64,000 nt of DNA, taken from Burkholderiales bacterium (GTDB lineage: Bacteria > Pseudomonadota > Gammaproteobacteria > Burkholderiales > SG8-39). Every line of letters begins with the position of its first letter. Position 1 is the stretch's first letter. The notes beneath the pieces were generated by a model. That model saw only the letters and a program-made list of their open reading frames with translations, had not been told where the DNA came from and did not search any database. This document shows, piece after piece, positions 1 through 9,126 of the stretch. The stretch covers positions 1 through 64,000 of the forward strand of contig JADGRQ010000018.1 in the NCBI GenBank assembly GCA_017880775.1. The letters run 5' to 3'. A program made the position numbers and the translations under genes.

Positions 1-529
1 CGCCTGGCAGCCGCATGTCCGCGATAAACAGCCGGTTTCCGAACACCCTGATCGCGCGGTCATCCTCGTGGTAATAGCCCTGCCTCTCCTTCACCCGGAC
101 AAATGCCTTGCGCCAGTCGTCCGCCGCATGCGCCTGCAATTGCGGCTCGATGCGCACCGGCACGCCTTCGAGGAGCAATCCGTATTTCTGCTGCTCGGCC
201 GGCGGCAGGATCGAAGCAATCGGCGCGGTGGCGTAGAGGAACAGCAAACTCGGCGCGCCCCCCATTTTGACGGTATCGCCTCCGACCCAAAACGGCCCGA
301 GCTTGATCTCGCGCGACAGCGTCGCTTCCTGCTGCGGCCCCATCACCTTGATGATCAGGTCGCCCGGGCCATCCATCGCGCCTACAGCCTTCAGGTCAGT
401 CCCGGCAAAATCCGTGGTAATGTTCACTTGACTCGTCTGGGGCGCAACCACCAGCGGTTCGTCGGCCCATGACGGGATCTGCAGCATCCACGTCGAAACC
501 AGGAACAGGCAGCGCAGCCAGCGCGTCAT
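1..529 (-). CDS. TIGR02186-like periplasmic/membrane protein (partial, C-terminus outside window)
   Basis: Minus-strand reading from ATG at 529 gives MTRWLRCLFLVSTWMLQIPSWADEPLVVAPQTSQVNITTDFAGTDLKAVGAMDGPGDLIIKVMGP..., open to window edge; signal peptide; ATGA overlap with the upstream TSUP gene. Confidence 0.7.
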   Translation of the reverse strand, partial: MTRWLRCLFLVSTWMLQIPSWADEPLVVAPQTSQVNITTDFAGTDLKAVGAMDGPGDLIIKVMGPQQEATLSREIKLGPFWVGGDTVKMGGAPSLLFLYATAPIASILPPAEQQKYGLLLEGVPVRIEPQLQAHAADDWRKAFVRVKERQGYYHEDDRAIRVFGNRLFIADMRLPG

Positions 530-1614
530 CAACGCACCTCGATCGTTATGTCGTAGACGTGGCTGGGCGCAACCATCAGGGTCAGGATCATCTTCACCGC
601 TACGGCGACCACCACCAGTGCGAGAATGAGACGGAGCTTCTCCGCCGGCAGGCGCGCTCCCAGCCGCGCGCCGAATTTGGTTCCGAGCACTGACCCTAGA
701 ATCAGAATGAGCGCGAGGAAGGGATCGACCGAATGGTTGACGCCGGCCTGCATGACGCTGACCGCCGCAGTGGTGAACAGCAATTGGAACAACGATGTGC
801 CGACGACGATCTTGGTTGGCATTTTGAGGACATAGATCATCACCGGCACCATGATGAAGCCGCCGCCGACCCCCATCAGCGAGGTCAAGATCCCGACAGC
901 CGCTCCCAATAGCAGCGGCCCCACGGCCGACATGCGCACCCCTGAAGCCGGAAACGCCGTTTGCCAGGGCAGGCGTTCGACCCAGGTTCGCAGCAGCGAT
1001 TTCGGAGCGGCCGTGGCGTGCGCGTCGCCTGCGGCGGCTGCACCGGCGCGAAAAACCGCCTGCAGCGATTCGATCAGCATGCTCACGCCGACGAAGCCCA
1101 GCAGAATGACGTAGAGAAAAACGACCACGTTTCCGAACTGATCCGCACGCAACAGCACCTTGGCGAGATAGACGCCGAATCCTCCGCCCAGCCAACTGCC
1201 GATCAACAGAATCAGCCCCATTTTGAAGTCGATATTGCCGTGGCGCCAATGCAGGTAACTTGCGCCGGAAGCCGTGCCCGCCATCTGCGCCGCGCCGCTC
1301 GACACCGCGACAATGGGAGGAACGCCGGTGAAGATGAGCAGCGGCGTGATCAGAAAGCCGCCGCCCACACCAACGAGGCCGGAAAGGAAACCGACCAGGG
1401 TGCCGTACAGGAGGATCAGGACGATGTTGACGTCCATGTGCGCGATCGGCAGGAATAATTCCACGAGAGCGTCCGCAGCTGAAACCAGGCGTTGGAAAAG
1501 TGGAGCGATTTTACCGGTTACGGCGCAGACCTCCGAACGCATGCCGGATTTCTTCGCACCGCACCAAGGCATACCCAGGTGCACGCCGTTCGAAGTCGGA
1601 GTGCTTTCCGTCAT
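529..1614 (-). CDS. sulfite exporter TauE/SafE (TSUP) family permease; real start may be internal at MDVNIVLILLYG
   Basis: Repeated GxxSGLxGVGGGFLxTPLL / GILTSLMGVGGGFIMVPVMIY motifs, many TM segments. Confidence 0.85.
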   Translation of the reverse strand: MTESTPTSNGVHLGMPWCGAKKSGMRSEVCAVTGKIAPLFQRLVSAADALVELFLPIAHMDVNIVLILLYGTLVGFLSGLVGVGGGFLITPLLIFTGVPPIVAVSSGAAQMAGTASGASYLHWRHGNIDFKMGLILLIGSWLGGGFGVYLAKVLLRADQFGNVVVFLYVILLGFVGVSMLIESLQAVFRAGAAAAGDAHATAAPKSLLRTWVERLPWQTAFPASGVRMSAVGPLLLGAAVGILTSLMGVGGGFIMVPVMIYVLKMPTKIVVGTSLFQLLFTTAAVSVMQAGVNHSVDPFLALILILGSVLGTKFGARLGARLPAEKLRLILALVVVAVAVKMILTLMVAPSHVYDITIEVR

Positions 1615-1656
1615 TTACATAGGTCTGGTAGCTCCCGGGTCCGGTATTCTTAGACG

Positions 1657-2328
1657 ATGGCTGAGATATACCTGATACGTCACGCGCAAGCCGCGTTCGG
1701 CACCGACGACTACGACCGGCTCACCGAGCTTGGCCACCGCCAGTCGCGCTGGCTGGGAGAGTACTTTGCCGAGCGCGGCCTGCACTTTGATCGCGTGGTC
1801 TCCGGGACGCTGCGGCGGCACCGCGAGACGCTCGCCGGCATTTCCGAAGCGCTCGCCGGACTGCCCGCGACGCTCGCCCTCGAGGGACTGAATGAGTACC
1901 AGGCCGACGTGCTTCTTGCGGCGCACTTCGGACGGGACAATCTTGCGCGCATCGAGCGCGATGGCGACCGGCGCGCGCACTTCCGGATTCTGCGCGAGAC
2001 TCTCTATGCGTGGGTCGATGGCGCGCTGCAGACCGACGCGCACGCTCCATTCGAGGCGTTCACTGCCGGCGTGCGCGAGGGGCTCGCAGCCGCGCGCGCG
2101 CCGGGCGCGGAACGCGTACTCGTGGTGACATCGGGCGGGCCGATCTCGACCCTGATCGGCACGGTGCTGGGGCTGGCGCCGCGCACGATGATGGAGCTCA
2201 ATCTCCAGGCGCGCAATACCGGCGTGACGGAGTTCCGTGCAGGTGCAAGGAACATCCATTGCGTCAGCTTCAACAACGTGCCGCACCTCGACCGGCCGGA
2301 GCGGCGCGACGCGATTACGTACTCGTAG
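1657..2328 (+). CDS. histidine phosphatase family protein
   Basis: N-terminal EIYLIRHAQA (RHG-like motif), phosphoglycerate mutase-like fold. Confidence 0.85.
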   Translation: MAEIYLIRHAQAAFGTDDYDRLTELGHRQSRWLGEYFAERGLHFDRVVSGTLRRHRETLAGISEALAGLPATLALEGLNEYQADVLLAAHFGRDNLARIERDGDRRAHFRILRETLYAWVDGALQTDAHAPFEAFTAGVREGLAAARAPGAERVLVVTSGGPISTLIGTVLGLAPRTMMELNLQARNTGVTEFRAGARNIHCVSFNNVPHLDRPERRDAITYS

Positions 2329-2399
2329 TGCGCGAGCGGCGGTCGACCGCGAAGCCTATTCGAAATCATCTTGCATCAACGAGTCATGGAGATACAACT

Positions 2400-2424
2400 G
2401 ACCGGTCACAGATTGTGACCGGTC
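2400..2424. repeat. perfect inverted repeat GACCGGTCACA-GAT-TGTGACCGGTC
   Basis: 11-bp arms, 3-nt spacer, read directly. Confidence 0.9.
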
Positions 2425-2495
2425 GGGGGGCCGGCGACCCAGGCGGACATTCAAGGTTAGACTTTCTGGCAACTCTGTCCGAGAGGCGGTATTGG

Positions 2496-2570
2496 ATGCG
2501 AAGTAACCGAGTGATCTTGTTCGATCTTGGCGGGGTTGTGATCGAGAACACCGGAGAAAAAGGCCTGACG
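2496..2570 (+). pseudogene. N-terminal fragment of a HAD-superfamily hydrolase
   Basis: MRSNRVILFDLGGVVIENTGEKGLTALLP matches the HAD motif I (DxGG) N-terminus, then loses resemblance. Confidence 0.5.
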
Positions 2571-2678
2571 GCGCTGCTGCCGTACGATCGCTGTTGGAAT
2601 CAGCGCAGTCCGTGTAAGAGCATTTTCGGACGTTGCGCCCGCCCTGCGCGCAGAAGGTCTGTACACGTAAGGAAACGA

Positions 2679-3122
2679 CTATCCAGTTCCCGGACTCGGC
2701 TCCGCGATCACCTTGAGAATGTTGACGACCATCGCCGGGAGGCGACCCGGCTCGCTCTCGATGGAGGACAGGACGCTCCCGATCGTGGTGGCACCGTCGA
2801 GCTCCGCCCACCTGGAGACCTCCTCGGCGCTGGGACTGAGGTACGCCATGCTCCACGACGCGAAGGCGCGCTCGCCGGTTTCCCGCTCGTGGAACACCTT
2901 GATGCCGTGATGCCTCGGGTCGCGCTCGATCGTCTCCATCAGGTCATGGACATTGTCCTTCTCTCCCTCGAGGATCTGTAGGAACACTCCGTCGACGAAG
3001 ACGAGCACGCCGGTGATGCCGCGCGCCAGGTTGCGGATTCGGGACTCCTCGAGCATTACTTCGAGATCCGCCGTGGCCAGATCCGGCGCCGCCTCGGAGG
3101 AGTAGATCAGTCGAAAGGGCAT
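2679..3122 (-). CDS. BLUF-domain blue-light sensor (single domain)
   Basis: MPFRLIYSS (Tyr), RNLARGITGVLVFVDGVFLQILEGE (Asn, Gln), SWSMAYLS (Trp/Met): complete BLUF flavin-site residues. Confidence 0.88.
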   Translation of the reverse strand: MPFRLIYSSEAAPDLATADLEVMLEESRIRNLARGITGVLVFVDGVFLQILEGEKDNVHDLMETIERDPRHHGIKVFHERETGERAFASWSMAYLSPSAEEVSRWAELDGATTIGSVLSSIESEPGRLPAMVVNILKVIAEPSPGTG

Positions 3123-3500
3123 GCAGGAGCTCCTGTGGGCGCGAGTCGGGAGCCCCGCGCCGCCGGCTCGCCCGGGAACATCTACTCCTCTGCGCGGATT
3201 TTGGCCAGCGCCGGGCGGTCGAGGGGCGCAAATCGACCCTGATCGGCCGTTGGGGCGTAGACTTTCCGGCTCCTGCGCGCAGGCAAGGTGATCCAGTGAT
3301 CAATCGGTGCTCGTTTTCCAGCACCACGTCGTTGTTGCCGGCGCTGTGAAAACCGCGGATGTGAAGAAGCGCTTCGTGTCAGTGGCGTAAAAGGACTCAA
3401 GTCGCACCTCCGGATCGTATCGAGGAAGAATTGACCGGCGGTGCTTGGTTGATCCCGCAGTCGAATCTGATATGTATAGCCTCTCGATCTCAGCGCGCCC

Positions 3501-4700
3501 TCACTCGCTGCGCAGCGCCTCCAGCGGATCGAGCCGCGCTGCGCGCCGCGCCGGCAGCACGCCCGCTGCGAGCCCCACCCCGACGGCCATCAGTTCGGCC
3601 AGCGCCGCGTAGCTCCACGGCACGTGCACCGGGAGCGCGGGCAGGGCAACCTGCAGGACCAGTGCGATGCTCCAGCCAGCCAGCAAGCCCGCCGCGCCGC
3701 CGATCGCGGCAAGCAGCGCGGCTTCGCCGAGAAACAGCAGCAGGATGGCCCGATGGGTCGCCCCCAGGGCGCGCAGCAGCCCGATCTCGGAGGTGCGCTC
3801 GGCGACGGCGATGGTCAGGATGGTGAGGATCCCGATGCCGCCGACGACGAGTGAGATTCCGCCGATCGCCGCGACCGCGAAGGTGATCGCGTCGAGCACG
3901 GTGCCGAATACCTCCAGCATCTTCTGCTGGGGCGTCACGGTGAAGTCCTCCGTGCCGTGGCGCGCGATCAGGATGCGTTTGATGCCTTCCTCCACTTCGG
4001 CGAGCGGCGCGGTCGGCTCGTAGTTGACGTGGATCTCCTGCAGGCTCTCGCGATTGAACAATTCGAGCGCCCGCCCGACGGGAATGTAGACGGTGTCGTC
4101 GAGATCGAATCCGAGCACCTGGCCCTTGGATTGCATGACGCCCACCACGCGGTAGCGGTCGCCGCCCACGCGGATGCGGCTGCCCAGCGGATTGCCGCCG
4201 CCGAACAACTCGCGCGCGACCTTCGAGCCGAGCACGACAAAAGCGCGCGCCGCGCGCGGGTCGTCCTGTGGGAGGAACTCGCCGGTCGCGACGCGCATCT
4301 GCAACGAGCGGGCGAAGTCCGGCCCGACGCCGTAGAGCGTGACGCGGCGGCTCTTGCCGCCCTGCACCACCTCTGCATTGCCCTGCACGATCGGATCGGA
4401 CACCTGCACGTAGGGCGCGCGGCGCAGCGCCAGCGCGTCGTCGATGGAAAGCGGCCGCACGGTATTCACCGCGCCGAGCGAGGCACCGTGGGTCTGGGTG
4501 CGCCCTGGCGTCACGCTGATCAGGTTGGTGCCGAACTGGGTGAACTCGGCAATCACGAAGCGGTGCAGCCCCTCGCCGATCGAGGTCAGCAGGATTACGG
4601 CAGCGATGCCCACGGCGATGCCGAGCGCGGTGAGTCCCGTGCGCAGGCGGTGCGCAGTGACCGACGCATAGGTGAAGCGGACGAGATCGGCCGGGCGCAC
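3501..4700 (-). CDS. MacB/FtsX-like ABC transporter permease (copy 1, GTG start)
   Basis: VRPADLVRFTYASVTAHRLRTGLTALGIAVGIAAVILLTSIGEG...SEIGLLRALGAT...LDPLEALRSE. Confidence 0.85.
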   Translation of the reverse strand: MRPADLVRFTYASVTAHRLRTGLTALGIAVGIAAVILLTSIGEGLHRFVIAEFTQFGTNLISVTPGRTQTHGASLGAVNTVRPLSIDDALALRRAPYVQVSDPIVQGNAEVVQGGKSRRVTLYGVGPDFARSLQMRVATGEFLPQDDPRAARAFVVLGSKVARELFGGGNPLGSRIRVGGDRYRVVGVMQSKGQVLGFDLDDTVYIPVGRALELFNRESLQEIHVNYEPTAPLAEVEEGIKRILIARHGTEDFTVTPQQKMLEVFGTVLDAITFAVAAIGGISLVVGGIGILTILTIAVAERTSEIGLLRALGATHRAILLLFLGEAALLAAIGGAAGLLAGWSIALVLQVALPALPVHVPWSYAALAELMAVGVGLAAGVLPARRAARLDPLEALRSE

Positions 4701-4702
4701 GA

Positions 4703-5911
4703 TTACCTGCGCGAGAGCGCCTGCACCGGATCGAGCATCGCGGCGCGCCGCGCGGGAGCGACCGTGAACGATATCCCGGTAAGGATCGCGGTCACAGGGG
4801 CCGCCACGAGCGCCCACCACGGCGCCTCGAACGGGATCGCCGGATAGACCTGGGAGATGATGCTGTTGCCGAATTCCCCGGCTGCGACGCCTACCGCGGC
4901 CCCGCCCAGCGCAAGCAGCGCGGCTTCCGTGAAAAACGCCATCTGGATCTGCCGCCCGGTGGCGCCGAGCGCCTTGAGCAGGCCGATCTCGCGCTTGCGC
5001 TGCGTCACGGCAATCAGCATCACGTTCATGATCAGGATGCCGGCGACGGCGAGGCTGATGGCGGCGATGCCGCCCACGGTCAGGGTGAGCGCGCGCAGGA
5101 TCCGGTCGAACGTCGCAAGCACCGCATCCTGAGTGATCACCGTGATGTCCTTCTCGCCTTCGTGGCGCAGGCGGATGATCTCCTCGACGTCGGCCTTGGC
5201 ATCGAGGATCTGGTCGCGGCTCTTCGCCTCCACCAGGATGCGAAACAGCGACTCCGTGTTGAACAGGGCCTGCGCCGCGGCGAGCGGCACGACGACGATT
5301 TCGTCGGTATTGAAGCCGAGGGATTCGCCCTGCGCCGCGAGGATCCCGATGATCCTGAAACGACGGTCGCCGATGCGGATCCAGTCCCCCAGGGCCTGGC
5401 GCGTGCCGAACAGTTCGTTTGCCACCTTGGTGCCGATGACGCACACCGGCTGGCTGTGACGCGGATCGCCAGCGGGCAGGAAGCGTCCGCTCGCCAGTTC
5501 CATGCTGCGGATGTCCATCAGTTCCGCGGTGGAACCGAGCACGGGCGTCTCGCGCCGGCGCGCGCCGGAGCGCACGTCGCCGGCACCCACGATGAGCGGC
5601 GCGAAACGCCGGATCGCATGGCTGCGCTTGAGCGCCAGTGCATCGTCGATCGTCAGGTCGCGCGGCGTCTTGCCGATCAGCACTCCGGGCATGGAGCCCG
5701 AAGTTTCGCTGCGGCCCGGCAGTACGATGACGAGGTTGGCGCCGAGCGAACCGAACTGCCTGACTACGTACAGGCGCGCGCCTTCCCCGAGGGAAGTCAC
5801 CGTGACCACCGCGGCGACGCCGATGCCCATCGCAAGCAGGATCAGCAGCGTGCGCGACCGGTAGCCGAGCACCACTTGCCAGGCGAATCCGAGAAGGTCG
5901 GCAAAGCGCAC
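4703..5911 (-). CDS. MacB/FtsX-like ABC transporter permease (copy 2, GTG start)
   Basis: VRFADLLGFAWQVVLGYRSRTLLILLAMGIGVAAVVTVTSLGEGARLYV...REIGLLKALGAT...LDPVQALSRR. Confidence 0.85.
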   Translation of the reverse strand: MRFADLLGFAWQVVLGYRSRTLLILLAMGIGVAAVVTVTSLGEGARLYVVRQFGSLGANLVIVLPGRSETSGSMPGVLIGKTPRDLTIDDALALKRSHAIRRFAPLIVGAGDVRSGARRRETPVLGSTAELMDIRSMELASGRFLPAGDPRHSQPVCVIGTKVANELFGTRQALGDWIRIGDRRFRIIGILAAQGESLGFNTDEIVVVPLAAAQALFNTESLFRILVEAKSRDQILDAKADVEEIIRLRHEGEKDITVITQDAVLATFDRILRALTLTVGGIAAISLAVAGILIMNVMLIAVTQRKREIGLLKALGATGRQIQMAFFTEAALLALGGAAVGVAAGEFGNSIISQVYPAIPFEAPWWALVAAPVTAILTGISFTVAPARRAAMLDPVQALSRR

Positions 5912-5913
5912 AA

Positions 5914-6588
5914 TCAGCCTTTCTCGTCGGAGGCAACCGCGCCGTCGATCATGCGCAAGCGGCGGTGCGAACGGGCGCCGATCTCGGGATCGTGGGTCAC
6001 CACCACCACCGTGCCGCCGTTCTGGTGCAAGCGCTCGAGCACGCCCATCACCTCCTGGCCCGTGTGCCGGTCCAGGTTGCCGGTGGGCTCGTCGGCGAGA
6101 ATCACGCCAGGGCGCATCGACATGGCGCGTGCGATGGCGACACGCTGGCACTGGCCGCCGGAGAGCTGGTCCGGACGGTGGCCGGAGCGCTCGGTCAGCC
6201 CGTACTCCGCGAGCAACTGTTCGACCCGGCGGGCGCGCTCTGCCGGGTCGATGCCTGAGAGCACCATCGGCAGCTCGATGTTTTGCGCCGCCGTGAGCCG
6301 CGGCACCAGATGGAAAAACTGGAACACGAAACCGATCTTCTCTCGCCGCACGCGCGCAAGCTCGTCGTCGGTGAGGCCGGTGACATCGCGTCGATCGAGT
6401 TCGTAGGTGCCCGCGTTGGGGCGATCGAGCAGGCCAATGATATTGAGCAGCGTGGACTTGCCCGAACCCGACGGCCCCATGATGGACAGAGACTCGCCTT
6501 GGGCGATTTCCAGGGTCACTGCGCGCAGCGCGTGTACCTGCTCGCCGCCGACCGTGAAGGTCCGCTCGATGCCGGTGAGGCGAATCAT
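5914..6588 (-). CDS. ABC transporter ATP-binding protein (MacB/LolD type)
   Basis: Walker A GPSGSGKST, signature LSGGQCQRVAIARA, Walker B VILADEPTGNLD. Confidence 0.92.
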   Translation of the reverse strand: MIRLTGIERTFTVGGEQVHALRAVTLEIAQGESLSIMGPSGSGKSTLLNIIGLLDRPNAGTYELDRRDVTGLTDDELARVRREKIGFVFQFFHLVPRLTAAQNIELPMVLSGIDPAERARRVEQLLAEYGLTERSGHRPDQLSGGQCQRVAIARAMSMRPGVILADEPTGNLDRHTGQEVMGVLERLHQNGGTVVVVTHDPEIGARSHRRLRMIDGAVASDEKG

Positions 6589-7787
6589 TGCGGGCGCGCC
6601 TTCGCCTCCTTCTGTTCCACCGCGGCGAGCGCGCCGGGCTTGACGCCCTCGCGCTCGAGCGAGGTGACGACCCGGTCGCCGCGATTCAGGCCTGTTTTCA
6701 CCTCGGTGAACTCCCAGTTGGACAGGCCCGTCTCGAGCGGTTTGCTCTCCAGTTTGCCGCTGCTGCCGAGCAGGAGCACCCGGTTCCCGGGCATCAGCGC
6801 GGGCGTCGGGATGCGGACCACGTTGTCGCGCCCGGTGACCACGATCTCGATGTCGGCGCTGTAGCCGACCAGCAGATGCTTTGCCTCGCCCGGATTGTCG
6901 AATTCGACTTCCACTTCCACCGTGCGCGCCTGCTTCTCCAGCGCGAGCACATACGGCGCGATACGCCGCAGCTTCCCGCTGAAGTGCTTGCCCCGGTAGG
7001 CGTCCAGCGTGATCCGGCCTGCCATCGGCACCTTGAGCTGCGCGGCGTCGACTTCGTCGATCGGCGCCGAAACGTAGATGCAGGAGTCGTCGATCAGGTC
7101 CACCGCCGGCAGTGTCGGGATGCCGGGCGGCGACGGCGTCAGGTATTCGCCGAGCTCGCCGTTCACCTCGGCGACGATGCCGGCGAACGGCGCGCGCAGC
7201 ACGGTGCGGTCGGTGTCCGCCCGCGAGGCTTCGATGCGCGCGTCGGCTTCCAGCACCTGCGTGCGGGCCGAGTCGCAGCCCGCCTGCCTGGATGCGGCCT
7301 CCGCGTCGGCGCGCTCGACGCGTTCCTTCGAGATGAAGTTCTGCGCCATCAGCTCTCGTGCGCGCCGGGCCTCGCCGGCGGCGGCGCTTGCGAGCTCGCA
7401 GGCCTCGCGCACCTTGGCCTTGGCGGTCCCCAGTTGTTCCCGCGCCACGTGTTCGCGAGCCGAGAGGTCCTGGTTCCAGAGCGTGAGCAGAACCTGTCCG
7501 TTCGCCACGCGATCGCCTTTGCGCACGCTGAGTTTCTCGATGCGGCCGCCGGCCGGCGGGGCGAGTTTGGCGCGACGACAGGCGGACACCGAACCCGCAC
7601 GGGTGTTCGCCACCGTCGTTTCTACGCGCCCGATGTCTGCCTCGGCCACGGCCACCAGCACCGGCTTGGGGCGTGTCGCAAGCCACGCCGCAACGGCCGC
7701 GCCGGCGACTACAATCAATACGATCGCAAGGCGCACGGCGAGGCGACCCGACTGCGCCGTCGCGCCGTGATCAGTCAGCTTGTTCAT
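6585..7787 (-). CDS. efflux periplasmic adaptor subunit (MacA/HlyD-like)
   Basis: N-terminal TM, lipoyl/hairpin adaptor pattern, ATGA overlap with the ATPase gene. Confidence 0.85.
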   Translation of the reverse strand: MNKLTDHGATAQSGRLAVRLAIVLIVVAGAAVAAWLATRPKPVLVAVAEADIGRVETTVANTRAGSVSACRRAKLAPPAGGRIEKLSVRKGDRVANGQVLLTLWNQDLSAREHVAREQLGTAKAKVREACELASAAAGEARRARELMAQNFISKERVERADAEAASRQAGCDSARTQVLEADARIEASRADTDRTVLRAPFAGIVAEVNGELGEYLTPSPPGIPTLPAVDLIDDSCIYVSAPIDEVDAAQLKVPMAGRITLDAYRGKHFSGKLRRIAPYVLALEKQARTVEVEVEFDNPGEAKHLLVGYSADIEIVVTGRDNVVRIPTPALMPGNRVLLLGSSGKLESKPLETGLSNWEFTEVKTGLNRGDRVVTSLEREGVKPGALAAVEQKEAKARPQ

Positions 7788-7905
7788 TTCCCCCGATTAT
7801 GCCGCGCCCTGCAAGCGCCCGCATGGCCTCGACCCACGCATAACCGGGATGAACCGATAAACTATCTCGAATCCCCCCATTTCACTGTTAACGGGAAATC
7901 ACTCC

Positions 7906-9126
7906 ATGCGCGGTATGACCGGCGCCCTGAGCGTTGTGCTCGCGCATTGCGCTGTGGCGTTGTCGTTCGCGGCGTTTGCGCAGAATGACGCTCACCAGGC
8001 GTCACGCGACACGTCATCGTGCCTCGCGCCCGGCGCGTGGCACACCCTCGAGCGGGGTGGACCGCGGCCGACTCCCGGCCCGGAACTGCTCGCGTTTGCC
8101 TCGCGCCGCGACATCGTGCTGCTCGGCGAAAGGCACGACGAGCGCGACCACCACGCGTGGCAGCTGCAGACGCTCGCCGCGCTGCACGCGTTGCGGCCTC
8201 AGATGGTGATCGGCTTCGAATCGTTTCCGCGCCGCGTGCAGGGCACGCTCGACAAGTGGGTTGCAGGCGAGCTTACCGAGAGCGAGTTTCTCGAGCGCAG
8301 CGACTGGGAAAAGGTCTGGAATCTGCCGTCCGGGCTGTATATGCCGTTGTTTCAGTTCGCGCGCATCAACCGCATCCCGATGGTCGCGCTCAACGTCGAT
8401 CGCGAGCTGACGCAGCAGATCACGCAGAAGGGATGGGACGGCGTTCCGGCGGAGCGCAAGGAGGGCGTCTCCCGGCCGGCGCCAGCCTCGCAGGCGTACC
8501 GGGACGTGCTGTTCGAAATCTACAAGGAACATCCCCGGGTCAAGGAAAACAGTCGCGAGGTCAGCAAGACCGACCCGGATTTTCTGCATTTCATCGACTC
8601 ACAGACGACCTGGGACCGGGCGATGGCCGAGGCGCTCGCGCATCGCGTGGCCGGCGCGTCCGGAACCGCGCGGCCGATGGTTGTCGGCATCGTGGGCGCC
8701 GGCCACCTCAGCAACGGCTACGGGGTGCCGCACCAGTTGCGCGATCTCGGGATCTCCAGCATCGCGACGCTCGTACCCGTAGACGCCGCGGGCGGCTGCA
8801 AGAAGCTCGCAACCGGATTTGCGGATGCGGTATTTGCGTTGCCCGCGATGGCGCAGGAGGCGCCACGCAAACCACGGCTTGGCGTCAGCCTGCAGCGCAC
8901 GGGCAAGGGAATCGAGGTGTTCGAGGTCGTCGGCGGGAGCCTGGCCGAATCGACCGGGATGCGCAAAGGGGATTTGATCGTGTCGGTCGCAGGTTCTGCC
9001 GTGACGCAAACCGACAGCGTGATCGCGGCAGTCCGCTCCCAGCCTGCAGGAACCTGGTTGCCGATGACGGTGCGCCGGGAGGGAAAGACGCTTGATCTGA
9101 TCGTGAAATTTCCACCGCCATCGTGA
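7906..9126 (+). CDS. ChaN-family (Cofac_haem_bdg) protein with C-terminal PDZ domain
   Basis: DIVLLGERHDERDHHAWQLQTLAAL...VIGFESFPR...VVGIVGAGHLSNGYGVPHQL plus PDZ LGVSLQ...AESTGMRKGDLIVSVAGSAV. Confidence 0.85.
   Translation: MRGMTGALSVVLAHCAVALSFAAFAQNDAHQASRDTSSCLAPGAWHTLERGGPRPTPGPELLAFASRRDIVLLGERHDERDHHAWQLQTLAALHALRPQMVIGFESFPRRVQGTLDKWVAGELTESEFLERSDWEKVWNLPSGLYMPLFQFARINRIPMVALNVDRELTQQITQKGWDGVPAERKEGVSRPAPASQAYRDVLFEIYKEHPRVKENSREVSKTDPDFLHFIDSQTTWDRAMAEALAHRVAGASGTARPMVVGIVGAGHLSNGYGVPHQLRDLGISSIATLVPVDAAGGCKKLATGFADAVFALPAMAQEAPRKPRLGVSLQRTGKGIEVFEVVGGSLAESTGMRKGDLIVSVAGSAVTQTDSVIAAVRSQPAGTWLPMTVRREGKTLDLIVKFPPPS

Noticed and set aside
3501-5936. 811-aa ORF as one giant permease
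   Set aside because: The N-terminal half is the wrong frame of the second permease; two separate GTG-start permeases fit better
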